Part shown: positions 33,201-42,834 of the stretch, piece after piece
Layout: each line of letters starts with the position of its first letter
Position numbering within the stretch: position 1 is the stretch's first letter
NCBI RefSeq assembly: GCF_900156785.1
Contig: NZ_FTOP01000009.1
Location: forward strand, 114,798 to 178,797
DNA length: 64,000 nucleotides
Source: Belliella pelovolcani
GTDB taxonomy: Bacteria > Bacteroidota > Bacteroidia > Cytophagales > Cyclobacteriaceae
Reading direction: 5' to 3'
Made by a program: the position numbers and the translations under genes
Notes under the pieces: model-generated
The model's input: the letters and a program-made list of their open reading frames with translations, nothing else
What the model was told of the DNA's origin: nothing
Database searches by the model: none

Positions 33201-33809
33201 TTGGACACAAAAGAAAAAATAATCGTCACGGCAATTGAGCAGTTTATGCAGTTCGGTATTCGTGCGGTGACGATGGATGACATCGCGAGACTGGCAGGCG
33301 TATCCAAAAAGACTATTTATCAAGAATTTTCGGATAAAAATCAGCTGGTATTAGAGACCTTTCAGAAGGCATTAGAACAGGATGAGTGTAAAATGAAAGA
33401 GTTACCTCAGTTGAATAATGGAGTCATAGAACATTTGGTGGGTCTGTCAATCTATGTTAGAAAAAGATTTGCTGAGATGAATCCATTTGTGATGAATGAA
33501 TTGCAAAGGTATTATCCACAATGTTGGCAGATATTTGAAGAGTTCAAACAGAAATATATCTATCAAGAAATCATGGAAGTCCTACAAAAGGGCAAAGAAG
33601 AGGGTTATTTTCGATCAGAGATCAATTCTGAAATCATCGCAGCCATGAGGGTAGAGCAGATGTCGAGTTTGTTTGATCCAATCAAATTTCCACCATCAAA
33701 ATTTAATTTAGGAGAATTACACTTAGAAGTCTTTGAGCATTTTCTCCATGGCATTTTTACAGAAAAAGGAAAAGATACTTACCAAAAAAAGAAAACCAAC
33801 CAGCAATGA
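33201..33809 (+). CDS. TetR-family regulator of the efflux operon
   Basis: First gene of the TetR-TolC-MFP-RND operon. There is no ATG before the DNA-binding domain. The TTG at 33201 gives MDTKEKIIVTAIEQF, a typical TetR beginning, while a TTG at 33144 would place the operator dyad inside the gene. The helix-turn-helix is FGIRAVTMDDIARLAGVSKKTIYQEF (partly quoted), residues about 15-45. The C-terminal ligand and dimer domain is family-variable. The stop overlaps the tolC-like start (ATGA). Expected to repress its own operon and to be released by a toxic ligand. Confidence 0.85.
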   Translation: MDTKEKIIVTAIEQFMQFGIRAVTMDDIARLAGVSKKTIYQEFSDKNQLVLETFQKALEQDECKMKELPQLNNGVIEHLVGLSIYVRKRFAEMNPFVMNELQRYYPQCWQIFEEFKQKYIYQEIMEVLQKGKEEGYFRSEINSEIIAAMRVEQMSSLFDPIKFPPSKFNLGELHLEVFEHFLHGIFTEKGKDTYQKKKTNQQ

Positions 33810-35194
33810 AAAGGATGATTAAGAAAATCCAATTGGGATTTTATGCCTTGGCATTGATGTTTTTCAGCCCAGCACTGAGCCTAGCACAGCAGCAAGTGAT
33901 TTCGCTCACCTTGGAAGAAAGCATCAAGTTTGCCTTGGAAAACAATGTGGACGCTAAAAATGCGCAATTAGAGGTATTGATTTCTAAAGGTATTATTGGC
34001 GAGAATAGAGCAACTGGACTGCCCCAAGTTAATGGGACGTTAGAAATGACTAAAAACTTGCAACCACCATTAATCATCTTACCTGCTGAAGCAGGTGGTC
34101 TTCTAGGTGGAGATGGAGACCCTGGAGCTGGAGGAGGTCCAGATGATATTACCGTTATTCCTTTTGCTGTTAACTATCAATCTTCTTTGACTTTCAGTGT
34201 AGAGCAGATGGTATTCAATGGGTCTTATTTTGTTGGCTTGAAAGCTGCAAAGACCTTGAAGTCCTTGACAGAATTTGATAAAGAAAAGACAGAAACAGAT
34301 ATCATTGAGTCTACCAAAAAAGCTTATTTCACTGTTTTGATTAATGCTGAAAGAAAGGAATTAGTTGCTGCAAATCTCAGCAGAATAGAGACTCTTTTAA
34401 AAGAAACAGAAGCACTTTATCAAGAGGGATTTGTAGAAAAATTAGATGTCAGTAGAGTCAAAGTTCAATTAAACAACTTGAAGACCGAATTGGATAAAAT
34501 TGAAGCAGCAGAGGAGATTAGCAAACAACTTCTTAAGGTACAAATTGGGATGCCAATTAATGTTCCGATAGAAATTAATCAGAAAATTACTGATATCCAT
34601 ACTTTAACAGAGCTAGAATCATTGCTTGCAAACAATGGATATAGAAGAGTAGAGATAGACCAAATCAACACCAACCTAGAATTGGCAAAGCTGGATTTGA
34701 AGAACAATCAGGTTCAATATATGCCAAATCTTTCAGCTTTTGGAACATTCCAACGAGTAACTGGTGCGCAGCAATTCAACACTATACTGGATTCTGATCG
34801 TTGGTTTTCTTCTTCTTTTGCAGGTTTGAGGATGTCTATTCCCATCTTTGATGGCCTCAGAAAAAGTTATAAAGTACAACAGAATAGGGTTCAAATCAGG
34901 CAGTTAGAAAATCAAAGATATTTTATTGAGGAGAATATTGAGTTGGAGAGGTACCAAGCAAAAACTACTTTGAAAAATGCCATCAGAACGCTTAGTGTAC
35001 AACAAGAAAATAGGGAACTTGCTTTGGAGGTTTTTGAAATGACTAAAATCAAGTACCAAGAAGGCGTTGGCTCAAACTTAGAAGTTGTAGAAGCCGATTC
35101 AGCTTTGAAAGAAGCTGAGACCAATTATTATTCAGCTCTTTATGATGCTTTGATTGCTAAAGTGGATCTTGAAAAAGCATTAGGAATACTATAA
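33806..35194 (+). CDS. TolC-family outer-membrane efflux protein
   Basis: A 462-residue outer-membrane channel component. The signal peptide ends near Ala-Gln-Gln (about 27). Two TolC repeats follow, each with long coiled-coil helices (around 130-250 and 330-450), and conserved LTLEESIKFALENN at the start of repeat one. A Gly/Asp/Pro-rich insertion (about 95-115) lies in the first equatorial region. The start overlaps the TetR stop by 4 nt, and the adaptor gene follows after 30 bp. Confidence 0.9.
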   Translation: MKRMIKKIQLGFYALALMFFSPALSLAQQQVISLTLEESIKFALENNVDAKNAQLEVLISKGIIGENRATGLPQVNGTLEMTKNLQPPLIILPAEAGGLLGGDGDPGAGGGPDDITVIPFAVNYQSSLTFSVEQMVFNGSYFVGLKAAKTLKSLTEFDKEKTETDIIESTKKAYFTVLINAERKELVAANLSRIETLLKETEALYQEGFVEKLDVSRVKVQLNNLKTELDKIEAAEEISKQLLKVQIGMPINVPIEINQKITDIHTLTELESLLANNGYRRVEIDQINTNLELAKLDLKNNQVQYMPNLSAFGTFQRVTGAQQFNTILDSDRWFSSSFAGLRMSIPIFDGLRKSYKVQQNRVQIRQLENQRYFIEENIELERYQAKTTLKNAIRTLSVQQENRELALEVFEMTKIKYQEGVGSNLEVVEADSALKEAETNYYSALYDALIAKVDLEKALGIL

Positions 35195-35224
35195 TTATAA
35201 GGAAAACTACCAAGATATATACAC

Positions 35225-36352
35225 ATGAAATTATCATACAAATTTTTGATACTGCCCTTAGCCATGCTTGTAGTGGCTTGTGGAAGCAATGATGAATTGG
35301 CTAACAAAAAGGCTGATTTAGAGAAAAAAAGAAAAGAAGTCACTGCTTTGAATAGCGCTATCGAAGAATTAGAAAAGGAGATCGCTAAACTGGACCCTGA
35401 CTTTGGGAAGACTTTAAGAAAATCTGTCCTGATCACCACCATCAGACCTACAAAAGAGGAATTCAAACACTTCATAGAGGTCACTGGAGCGGTGTTATCT
35501 AAAAAGAATGTCAGTATTTCTGGGGAGGTAGCCGGCAGAATTCAAGAGGTCAAAGCCATCGAAGGTATGCGCGTTAACAAAGGAGACGTGCTTGCGATTA
35601 TTGATTCTGAATCGATTGTAAGAAATATGGAGGAGCTTGAAAAGCAGCTAGAGCTAGCTACGGTAGTTTTTGAAAAGCAGGAGAGGTTGTGGAATCAAGA
35701 GATTGGTACTGAGATTCAGTTTCTTGAAGCCAAAAACAGGAAAGAATCACTAGAGAAAAGTTTAGCTGGGCTCAAAACACAATTGAACAGATCACAAGTA
35801 AGGGCACCATTCAAAGGAACCGTAGAAACAGTGAATGTAAGATTGGGTGAATTGGTGCAACCAGGTACACCGATGTTCCAGTTTGTAGGGGAAAGTGATC
35901 TGTTTATAGAAGCTGATATTTCTGAAAGATATGTTGGTATTGTAGGTAAGGGTGATTCGGTAGAGATTGCTTTTCCATCTATCAATCAAACTTTGAAAAC
36001 CAAAGTATCTGCAGTAGGAGCAATTATCAATCCTAACAACAGGACATTCAAAGTAGAAGTATTTCTACCAAGAATGGACAATGTCAAGCCTAACATGATT
36101 TCGGTAGTGAAAATCAACGATTATGAAAGCGCAGGTGCCATTACGGTTCCTAATTACCTCGTGCTCCAGGATAGCAAAGGAGATTATGTATTTGTAGTAG
36201 AAAATGAGGTTGCCAAGAAAAGATACATCACGAGAGGAATGACCTACAAGGAAATCACCGAAATAAAAGAAGGACTCAATGGAACGGAAGTTTTGGTAGA
36301 TAAAGGTTTTAGAGAAGTTGGAGACAATTTTAGTGTAAACATTACTCAATAA
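35225..36352 (+). CDS. RND efflux periplasmic adaptor (MFP/HlyD), lipoprotein
   Basis: A 375-residue adaptor that joins the RND pump to the TolC channel. The lipobox is Val-Val-Ala-Cys near residue 19. An unusual short coiled coil (about 25-58) precedes the lipoyl half-motif (SGEVAGRIQEV). The hairpin spans about 135-185, and the second lipoyl half is RAPFKGTVETVNVRLGELV. A beta-barrel and membrane-proximal domain follow. It lies 8 bp before the pump gene. Normal length. Confidence 0.9.
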   Translation: MKLSYKFLILPLAMLVVACGSNDELANKKADLEKKRKEVTALNSAIEELEKEIAKLDPDFGKTLRKSVLITTIRPTKEEFKHFIEVTGAVLSKKNVSISGEVAGRIQEVKAIEGMRVNKGDVLAIIDSESIVRNMEELEKQLELATVVFEKQERLWNQEIGTEIQFLEAKNRKESLEKSLAGLKTQLNRSQVRAPFKGTVETVNVRLGELVQPGTPMFQFVGESDLFIEADISERYVGIVGKGDSVEIAFPSINQTLKTKVSAVGAIINPNNRTFKVEVFLPRMDNVKPNMISVVKINDYESAGAITVPNYLVLQDSKGDYVFVVENEVAKKRYITRGMTYKEITEIKEGLNGTEVLVDKGFREVGDNFSVNITQ

Positions 36353-36360
36353 TTTTTCTC

Positions 36361-39300
36361 ATGTCTAATCAAGAAGAAAAGAAAAAAGGAGTCATACGTC
36401 AGTTTGGTTTGAGTTCACTTTCTGTGGACAATCAGACTTCTGTGGTCATATTGGTATTTATCATTACCGTACTGGGTATCATGGCATACAAGACCATGCC
36501 CAAGGAGAGTTTTCCAGAGATAGTTATTCCTACAGTCTATGTGGGTACTGCATATCCAGGCAATTCTCCTGTGGATATGGAGAATCTGATCACAAGACCT
36601 ATAGAAAAGGAATTGAAAGGATTGAATAATGTCAAAGACATCAAATCCACCTCTGTGCAGGATTTTTCATCAATTGTCATTGAATTCAATCCAGGTGTAG
36701 AGATTTCCAAAGCGATACAGGATGTCAAGGATGCAGTAGACAAGTCAAAAAGTGAGCTACCAAATGACCTAGATCAAGATCCTGATGTGATTGAGATAAA
36801 TACCTCAGATTTCCCGATTATGAATGTGAATATTTCGGGAAATTATACTGAGGAGGAGCTGAAGAAGTTCGGAGAATATCTAGAAGATGAAATTGAAAAG
36901 CTTCCTGAAATTTCCAAAGCTGAATTAAGGGGTACCATAGAAAGAGAAATCCGAATTGATGCTGATATTTTCAAAATGGAAGCTCTAGGTGTTGCCTTTT
37001 CTGATATATCCGAAGCAGTAGGTCAAGAGAATCTAACCATATCAGGCGGTAACTTGCTAGCAGGTGATTTTAGAAGAGCATTGAGGATAGCTGGTGAGTT
37101 TCAAGATCCAATGGAATTGCTTGATATCATTGTCAAGACTGAAAATAATAGAATCGTCTATCTCCGTGATGTAGCAGAGGTAAGTGATACTTATAAAGAG
37201 AGAACTTCTTACGCTCGAAGCAACAAGCTTCCAGTAGTGACTGTCAATGTAATCAAAAGAAGTGGCGAAAACTTACTGGACGCTTCTGATAAGATTAAAG
37301 AAATCATTGAACGAGCCCAGGCCAATCGCTTTCCAGATGATTTGGAAATCAGCATTACCAATGATCAATCCAAGCAAACACGTTCTCAGGTCAATGACCT
37401 AGAGAATAGTATCATCTTTGGGGTAATTTTGGTGATTTTGGTCTTGATGTTTTTCCTAGGTTTCAGAAATGCCCTTTTTGTAGGCATAGCGATTCCACTT
37501 TCCATGTTTATTTCATTCCTCATTCTCAATGCTTTTGGGATTACGTTGAACTTAATGGTGTTATTCGCCTTGATTCTTGCTTTGGGGATGTTGGTGGATA
37601 ATGGCATCGTAGTGGTAGAAAATATCTATCGTTTGATGCAAGAAGGAAAACCAGCTATTCAGGCTGCAAAAGAAGGGGTAGGGGAAGTGGCTTGGCCTAT
37701 CATCACATCCACTGCCACCACATTGGCTGCGTTCTTGCCTTTGGCTTTTTGGGATGATTTGATTGGAGAGTTTATGAAATACCTCCCGATTACCCTGATC
37801 ATAGTTTTATCATCTTCATTATTTGTTGCTCTAGTTGTGAATCCAGTATTGACTTCATTGTTAATGAAAGTACAAGATGTAGACATGATTAAGCCAAAGA
37901 AAAAGCCATTGGTAGTTGCTTTGGTTTTATCCATTTTTGGGATAGTTTTCTACATCTTTGGATGGATATCAATGGGTAATCTTGCGATGATTGGTGCATT
38001 GCTCACTGTTTTCAATGTATTGTTACTTAGAAAAGCGATCAGGTGGTTTCAGAATGTGTTTTTGGTGAAATTAGAGAACATCTATGAAGCAACCTTGTTT
38101 TTTGCACTTGAAGGTAAGAAACCTTACGTATTCTTTGCAGGGATCAATTTGCTCTTAATATTATCAGTAGGCTTGCTCATTGTGAGATCACCAAAGGTCT
38201 TGTTTTTCCCTGACAATGAACCTGCTCTTGTCAATGTCTTTATTGAAAAGCCAATAGGTACTGACACAGAAGCTACAAATAATTTTGTACTCTCTATGGA
38301 AGACGAATTGATGGAAGTACTGGCACCTTATTCAGACATCATAGAATCAGTGATCACACAAGTTGGCGAGGGTACAGGTGATCAGTCTGAGGGACCAAGT
38401 ATTGCTAACACGCCTCATAAAGCAAAAATCACAATCAGCTTTGTGGAAACTCAATTTAGAAAAGGTGTGAATACAAATCTGGTAATGGAGGAAATTCGCG
38501 ATTTGGTTGAGAAATACCCTGGTGTCTTATTTACTGTGGATAAACAGAGAGATGGCCCACCAGTTGGGAAAGCAATCAATATAGAAGTAGCTGGAGAGAA
38601 TTTTGAAGAATTGATCGCTTATGTTGGGGAGTTTAGAGAGTATCTGGTGTCTGCTAATATTGCAGGTATAGAAGAGCTTAAAACTGACCTCGAGTTGGGA
38701 AGCCCAGAAGTAGTTCTTAATATCGATAGAGAAAAAGCTAGAAGGTTTGGCTTATCTACCTCTACTATAGCCAATGAACTGAGAACTGCGCTATTTGGTC
38801 TAGAAGTATCCAAGTTCAAAGATGGAGAAGATGACTATCCAATTCAATTGAGGTTGAAAGACGAATACAGGTATGATTTGAATTCATTGATCAATAAGAA
38901 AATCAACTTTAGAGATAAGTTCGGTAATCAAAAAGAAGTGCCAATCTCAGCGGTAGCAACCTTAGAATATGGCTCTACTTATGGTTCAGTGAAGAGAAAG
39001 GATTTAGAGAAAGTAATCTCCATTTTCTCTAATGTAACTGATGGATTTAACCCTACAGAAATCAATAATCAGTTGAAAGATCTGGCATCACGTCATACGA
39101 GACCAGAGGGAATTACAGTAAAATTTACAGGAGAGCAGGAAGAGCAAGCAAAGTCTCAAGCTTTCTTGATGCGCGCTTTATTTATTGCTGTGTCAGTGAT
39201 TTTCTTCATTATTGTTGCACAATTCAATTCTGTAACTACGCCATTTATCATCATGGCATCCGTGATTTTGAGTACTATTGGTGTGTTTTTGGGTTTGGTA

Positions 39301-39768
39301 ATTTTTAATATGGATTTCGTTGTCATCATGACCGGAATTGGGATTATCTCACTTGCTGGGGTAGTTGTGAATAATGCCATCGTTTTGATTGATTATACCA
39401 ACTTGGTGAGATCTAGAAGGAGAGAGGAATTAGGACTAGAAGATGGGGAGTTTCTGCCATATGATGAACTATTGAGTAGCATCATTCAGGGAGGAAAAAC
39501 CAGATTACGACCAGTATTGCTGACTGCTATCACTACCGTATTGGGATTGATTCCATTGGCTATAGGTATGAACATCAATTTTGCAACTATGCTATCCCAA
39601 TTTGACCCGCAATTCTACATTGGTGGTGATAATGCAAGTTTTTGGGGTCCGATGGCTTGGACTGTGATTTTTGGGTTAACCTTTGCTACCTTTTTGACGT
39701 TAGTCATCGTACCTGTCATGTATTTATTGGCAGATAAATTAAACATGTTGATTCGTAGATTCAAATAG
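36361..39768 (+). CDS. RND-family efflux permease (AcrB/MexF-like)
   Basis: An 1135-residue inner-membrane proton/drug antiporter with twelve helices in two homologous halves, each with a large periplasmic loop. Helix 4 has GMLVDNGIVVVENIYRLM, where AcrB has two adjacent Asp; here the second is Asn, common in this branch. The porter loop motif and GIGIISLAGVVVNNAIVLIDY in the second half are typical. The sequence between helices 6 and 7 (about 500-580) has two extra hydrophobic segments. Substrates unknown; probably hydrophobic drugs or metabolites. Last gene of the operon, followed by a terminator. Confidence 0.93.
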   Translation: MSNQEEKKKGVIRQFGLSSLSVDNQTSVVILVFIITVLGIMAYKTMPKESFPEIVIPTVYVGTAYPGNSPVDMENLITRPIEKELKGLNNVKDIKSTSVQDFSSIVIEFNPGVEISKAIQDVKDAVDKSKSELPNDLDQDPDVIEINTSDFPIMNVNISGNYTEEELKKFGEYLEDEIEKLPEISKAELRGTIEREIRIDADIFKMEALGVAFSDISEAVGQENLTISGGNLLAGDFRRALRIAGEFQDPMELLDIIVKTENNRIVYLRDVAEVSDTYKERTSYARSNKLPVVTVNVIKRSGENLLDASDKIKEIIERAQANRFPDDLEISITNDQSKQTRSQVNDLENSIIFGVILVILVLMFFLGFRNALFVGIAIPLSMFISFLILNAFGITLNLMVLFALILALGMLVDNGIVVVENIYRLMQEGKPAIQAAKEGVGEVAWPIITSTATTLAAFLPLAFWDDLIGEFMKYLPITLIIVLSSSLFVALVVNPVLTSLLMKVQDVDMIKPKKKPLVVALVLSIFGIVFYIFGWISMGNLAMIGALLTVFNVLLLRKAIRWFQNVFLVKLENIYEATLFFALEGKKPYVFFAGINLLLILSVGLLIVRSPKVLFFPDNEPALVNVFIEKPIGTDTEATNNFVLSMEDELMEVLAPYSDIIESVITQVGEGTGDQSEGPSIANTPHKAKITISFVETQFRKGVNTNLVMEEIRDLVEKYPGVLFTVDKQRDGPPVGKAINIEVAGENFEELIAYVGEFREYLVSANIAGIEELKTDLELGSPEVVLNIDREKARRFGLSTSTIANELRTALFGLEVSKFKDGEDDYPIQLRLKDEYRYDLNSLINKKINFRDKFGNQKEVPISAVATLEYGSTYGSVKRKDLEKVISIFSNVTDGFNPTEINNQLKDLASRHTRPEGITVKFTGEQEEQAKSQAFLMRALFIAVSVIFFIIVAQFNSVTTPFIIMASVILSTIGVFLGLVIFNMDFVVIMTGIGIISLAGVVVNNAIVLIDYTNLVRSRRREELGLEDGEFLPYDELLSSIIQGGKTRLRPVLLTAITTVLGLIPLAIGMNINFATMLSQFDPQFYIGGDNASFWGPMAWTVIFGLTFATFLTLVIVPVMYLLADKLNMLIRRFK

Positions 39769-39803
39769 CATGATTTAATAAAGGTTGGTGGTTTTAAATG
39801 ATT

Positions 39804-39836
39804 AAACCCTTGGGATATTATCTCAAGGGTTTTTAA
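39804..39836 (+). terminator. Intrinsic terminator after the RND operon
   Basis: AAACCCTTG (39804-39812) pairs with CAAGGGTTT (39824-39832) around an 11-nt loop, followed by T-rich sequence. Confidence 0.82.
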
Positions 39837-39869
39837 TTTTGTATTCTATAAATTTTTAAATAAAAGCAC

Positions 39870-40364
39870 ATGGATTTAAACTGGTTTGTACTTTATACGA
39901 CCTCAAGAGCTGAGAAGAAAGTAGCGCAAAGATTACAGGATAAGGGATTAGAGGTTTTTTTGCCCATGGTAGAGGAATTGAGACAATGGTCTGATCGCAA
40001 AAAGAAAGTACAAAAGGCACTCTTTAATGGTTACCTTTTTGTGAAAACTTCCAAACCCAATCTTTGGCAGTGTTTACAAACTCCCGGAGCTGTAAAGTTT
40101 GTCCATTTCAACGGAGAACATGCCACAGTTCGTGAAGAAGAGATCAAAATGATCAAGCGTATTTTGGAAACTGGTGTAGCCGTAGAAACGGATAACTCTG
40201 AGATAGCGCCTGGTGAACAAGTGAAAATCATCGGCGGAGCACTCGAAGGCATGTCTGGAGAATGCATCAACAAGGGGAATAAAGATTATTTTATTATCCG
40301 TGTTCCCGGCATCAATCAAAACTTAGTCGTAAATATTCCAAGGAAGTTTTTGGAAGTGATTTAG
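39870..40364 (+). CDS. NusG-like transcription antiterminator (UpxY family)
   Basis: A 164-residue protein with an N-terminal NGN domain (NWFVLYTTSRAEKKVAQRL; NGYLFVK; PGAVKFVHFNGEHA) and a C-terminal KOW domain (APGEQVKIIGGALEGMSGECI). UpxY proteins usually head capsule or exopolysaccharide operons and let RNA polymerase read through them. Here it stands alone, between the efflux operon and convergent xseB, with no polysaccharide genes downstream. It could act in trans. The main nusG is expected elsewhere. Confidence 0.88.
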   Translation: MDLNWFVLYTTSRAEKKVAQRLQDKGLEVFLPMVEELRQWSDRKKKVQKALFNGYLFVKTSKPNLWQCLQTPGAVKFVHFNGEHATVREEEIKMIKRILETGVAVETDNSEIAPGEQVKIIGGALEGMSGECINKGNKDYFIIRVPGINQNLVVNIPRKFLEVI

Positions 40365-40382
40365 TTCAATTTTGAGACTTTA

Positions 40383-40574
40383 TTATTCTTCAAAAGCTTT
40401 ATTGATTTCTTCCTCAGTCATTCTAAGTTTGCTTTTACACTGCTTGACTAAGTCGGCAGCTTCTTTGACAAGTACAGATAATTGGTCAATGCCTTCTTCT
40501 CCTGATTCTAGAATGCCAACAATTTCTTCGATGCGCTTGACTGCTTTGTCATAGCTGATTTGATTATTTTCCAT
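40383..40574 (-). CDS. xseB: Exodeoxyribonuclease VII small subunit
   Basis: A 63-residue all-helical protein with the typical ISYDKAVKRIEEIVGILESGE start and DQLSVLVKEAADLVKQCKSKL second helix. It forms the complex with XseA that degrades single-stranded DNA. Its start lies inside the 3' end of xseA (11-bp overlap), so the two are translated together. Confidence 0.92.
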   Translation of the reverse strand: MENNQISYDKAVKRIEEIVGILESGEEGIDQLSVLVKEAADLVKQCKSKLRMTEEEINKAFEE

Positions 40575-41880
40575 GTGATGATATTTGATTGATGGTACTT
40601 TTGATTTGTTGCTTATTTGTATAGGTGATCATTTCATCACCTGCTTGAATTTCTTGTAGGTGAATAGGCTTCCCAAGCACTTCAGAGCGAGTATAGCCTT
40701 TTTTGAAAAAGGATGCTGGATCTAAGTTATTGATACTTCGCTCAAGGTTATCAATGTTTTTTAGCTGTGAATTGATGACACTTATGCTTTCCTTTTTGAG
40801 GTTAAGTGCTAGTTTTTCTATTTGATAACTATTGAAATTCAGTTGATTGGATGCAATGCTTTTGATTTGAGCAATTTTCATTGAGAGCGTTTCACTAGCC
40901 CTGAGCAATTGTTGTCGACTGATATTTTTCAATTTGGACTCTGAGTCAATGAGTTTTCGATCTTCCCACTGAAGGATTTGTTTGGTATATCGCTCTATTT
41001 GCTTCATTGAAGAAAGAACCTGCTCTTCAAAATCCATGAATCCTGAAAGAATGAATTCAGCTGCTGCAGTTGGGGTCTTGACTTTGGTATGTGCCACCAA
41101 ATCAGCGATGGTTTCATCTCTTTCATGTCCTATCCCTGTAATGATTGGTATGGGGAATTTGGCAATAGCCATGGCTAAATCGTAATCATCAAAACAATCT
41201 AAGTCCATTTGCGCACCTCCACCACGTATGATCACTACCAAATTGAAGCCTAGCTCCTGACTAAGTTCTTCAATTTGATCCAAGGCATAAATGATTGTCT
41301 TGGCTGCACCTTCCCCTTGAAGTGTAGCCTGAAAGAGTCGGTGATGCACGCTGTAACCATACCTGTTGGTTTGTAGCTGCTGAATAAAGTCTCCATAACC
41401 AGCAGCTGATTGGCTACTTATGACTGCTACTTTTTGAGGGACCAGTGGCAGTTCAAAGCGCTTATTCATTTCCATCATGCCTTGATGCGTGAGTCTGTCG
41501 ATGATCTCTTGCCTTATTCTGGCTCTCTCTCCTAAAGTGAAGTTAGGATCAATATCTTTGATGTTGAGACTTAATCCATAGAGTTCGTGGAAAGTTACAG
41601 TGGCCAAAGCAAGTATTTTCATACCTACTTTTAGTGCTTGCCCAGTGGTTGCTTGGAACCTGCCAGCAATTGTTCTAAAGGAATATTGCCAAATATTAGC
41701 CCTTACTTTTGCACGTACTTGATTGCCACTTTTCTCCACCAGTTCCAAATAGGCATGACCTTGTGCTGCCATTTTAAGCTCACCTATTTCGGCCACAATC
41801 CAGTAGTTGGGTGCTAATTGTTGTTCTAAGGTACCCTTTATGATTTGATTAAGTTCTAAAAGTGATATGGCTTGTTGCAT
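40564..41880 (-). CDS. xseA: Exodeoxyribonuclease VII large subunit
   Basis: A 438-residue catalytic subunit. An N-terminal OB-fold (about 5-100, with NYWIVAEIGELK and HAYLELVEK) precedes the nuclease core, which shows VAVISSQSAAGYGDFIQQL, VVIIRGGGAQMDLDCFDDYDLA and ITGIGHERDETIADLVAHTKVKTPTAAAE (parts quoted). A coiled-coil region (about 280-390) and the C-terminal FFKKGYTRS segment bind XseB. All family blocks are intact. A TAATTTTC word just upstream could be a one-mismatch -7 element. Confidence 0.95.
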   Translation of the reverse strand: MQQAISLLELNQIIKGTLEQQLAPNYWIVAEIGELKMAAQGHAYLELVEKSGNQVRAKVRANIWQYSFRTIAGRFQATTGQALKVGMKILALATVTFHELYGLSLNIKDIDPNFTLGERARIRQEIIDRLTHQGMMEMNKRFELPLVPQKVAVISSQSAAGYGDFIQQLQTNRYGYSVHHRLFQATLQGEGAAKTIIYALDQIEELSQELGFNLVVIIRGGGAQMDLDCFDDYDLAMAIAKFPIPIITGIGHERDETIADLVAHTKVKTPTAAAEFILSGFMDFEEQVLSSMKQIERYTKQILQWEDRKLIDSESKLKNISRQQLLRASETLSMKIAQIKSIASNQLNFNSYQIEKLALNLKKESISVINSQLKNIDNLERSINNLDPASFFKKGYTRSEVLGKPIHLQEIQAGDEMITYTNKQQIKSTINQISSHGK

Positions 41881-41895
41881 GATGGAAAATTAGCT

Positions 41896-41930
41896 AAAAA
41901 AAGAAAAACTCCATCAATGAAATGGAGTTT
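41896..41930 (-). terminator. Intrinsic terminator after dapA
   Basis: AAACTCCAT (41906-41914) pairs with ATGGAGTTT (41922-41930) around a 7-nt loop. The A-run at 41896-41908 on the plus strand gives the T-run on the minus strand, after dapA. Confidence 0.8.
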
Positions 41931-41973
41931 AACTTCAATATTTAAGATAAGCCTGGCCTTTTACTTTTAAAGA

Positions 41974-42834
41974 TTAAATTCCGATCATTGCCCCTTTTAT
42001 CTTTGATTGAAGAGATGCTGAGGCCTTTACCAAGGGTAATCTGACGGCGTCTCCACATATACCAAGTTCATTCATTAGAAATTTCAGACCTACAGGATTG
42101 CTTTCTTCATACATCAATGGATTGATATCCAATAAGCTAAAAGTAGCTTTTCTTGCAGTCTCAAAATCTCCGTGACAAATGCTTTTAAAAGTAGCCGGAT
42201 AGGCATTTGCCAAAACTGAAATTACTCCAGATCCTCCAATGGATCGCATGGCCAAGGTCAACATATCATCTCCAGAAATCAACAAGAAATCACTTGGCTT
42301 TGATGATGCGATTGCCATGCATTGCTCTAAGTTGCCACTCGCTTCCTTCATAGCAATGATATTGGGATGCTTCGCCAATTCCAAAGTCGTAGCAGCCGTC
42401 ATATTGGTTACTGTTCTTCCTGGTACATTATAGAGAATCACTGGTACTGGACATGCATCTGCTATCGCTTGATAATGTGCTATGATACCGCTTTGTGAAG
42501 GTTTGTTATAATATGGGCAAACGGATAAAATTGCATCTATACCTTTGAAATCTGTTGTCTTGATTTCTTCTAAAACAGCAGCAGTATTGTTGCCCCCCAA
42601 TCCATATACGACAGGAAGTCTTCCAGCATTGATTTTCAAGGATGCAGAAAGAATTTTTCTTTTTTCATCCTTTGTCATGGTGGCTGATTCCCCTGTAGTT
42701 CCTTGCACTACCAAGTAATCTGCTCCACCCTCGATCACATGATTGATCAGTTTTTCTAACCCATCAAAGTCGATGGTATAATCTTCATTCATCGGCGTAA
42801 TCAACGCCACACCTGTACCTACTAGGTTTAACAT
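41974..42834 (-). CDS. dapA: 4-hydroxy-tetrahydrodipicolinate synthase
   Basis: Condenses pyruvate with aspartate semialdehyde in lysine and diaminopimelate synthesis. The 286-residue TIM barrel has the GTTGES pyruvate loop, Tyr in YNVPGRT (about 133) and the Schiff-base Lys in AMKEASGN (about 161). Sialic-acid lyases belong to the same superfamily, but the GTTGES and YNVPGRT motifs and the housekeeping neighbours favour DapA. It overlaps the DUF6913 gene by 7 bp. Confidence 0.93.
   Translation of the reverse strand: MLNLVGTGVALITPMNEDYTIDFDGLEKLINHVIEGGADYLVVQGTTGESATMTKDEKRKILSASLKINAGRLPVVYGLGGNNTAAVLEEIKTTDFKGIDAILSVCPYYNKPSQSGIIAHYQAIADACPVPVILYNVPGRTVTNMTAATTLELAKHPNIIAMKEASGNLEQCMAIASSKPSDFLLISGDDMLTLAMRSIGGSGVISVLANAYPATFKSICHGDFETARKATFSLLDINPLMYEESNPVGLKFLMNELGICGDAVRLPLVKASASLQSKIKGAMIGI

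Noticed and set aside
41974..42834. N-acetylneuraminate lyase instead of dapA
   Set aside because: The sialic-acid locus made this tempting because the families are related, but the GTTGES and YNVPGRT motifs and the ligA/DUF6913 operon fit dihydrodipicolinate synthase better.
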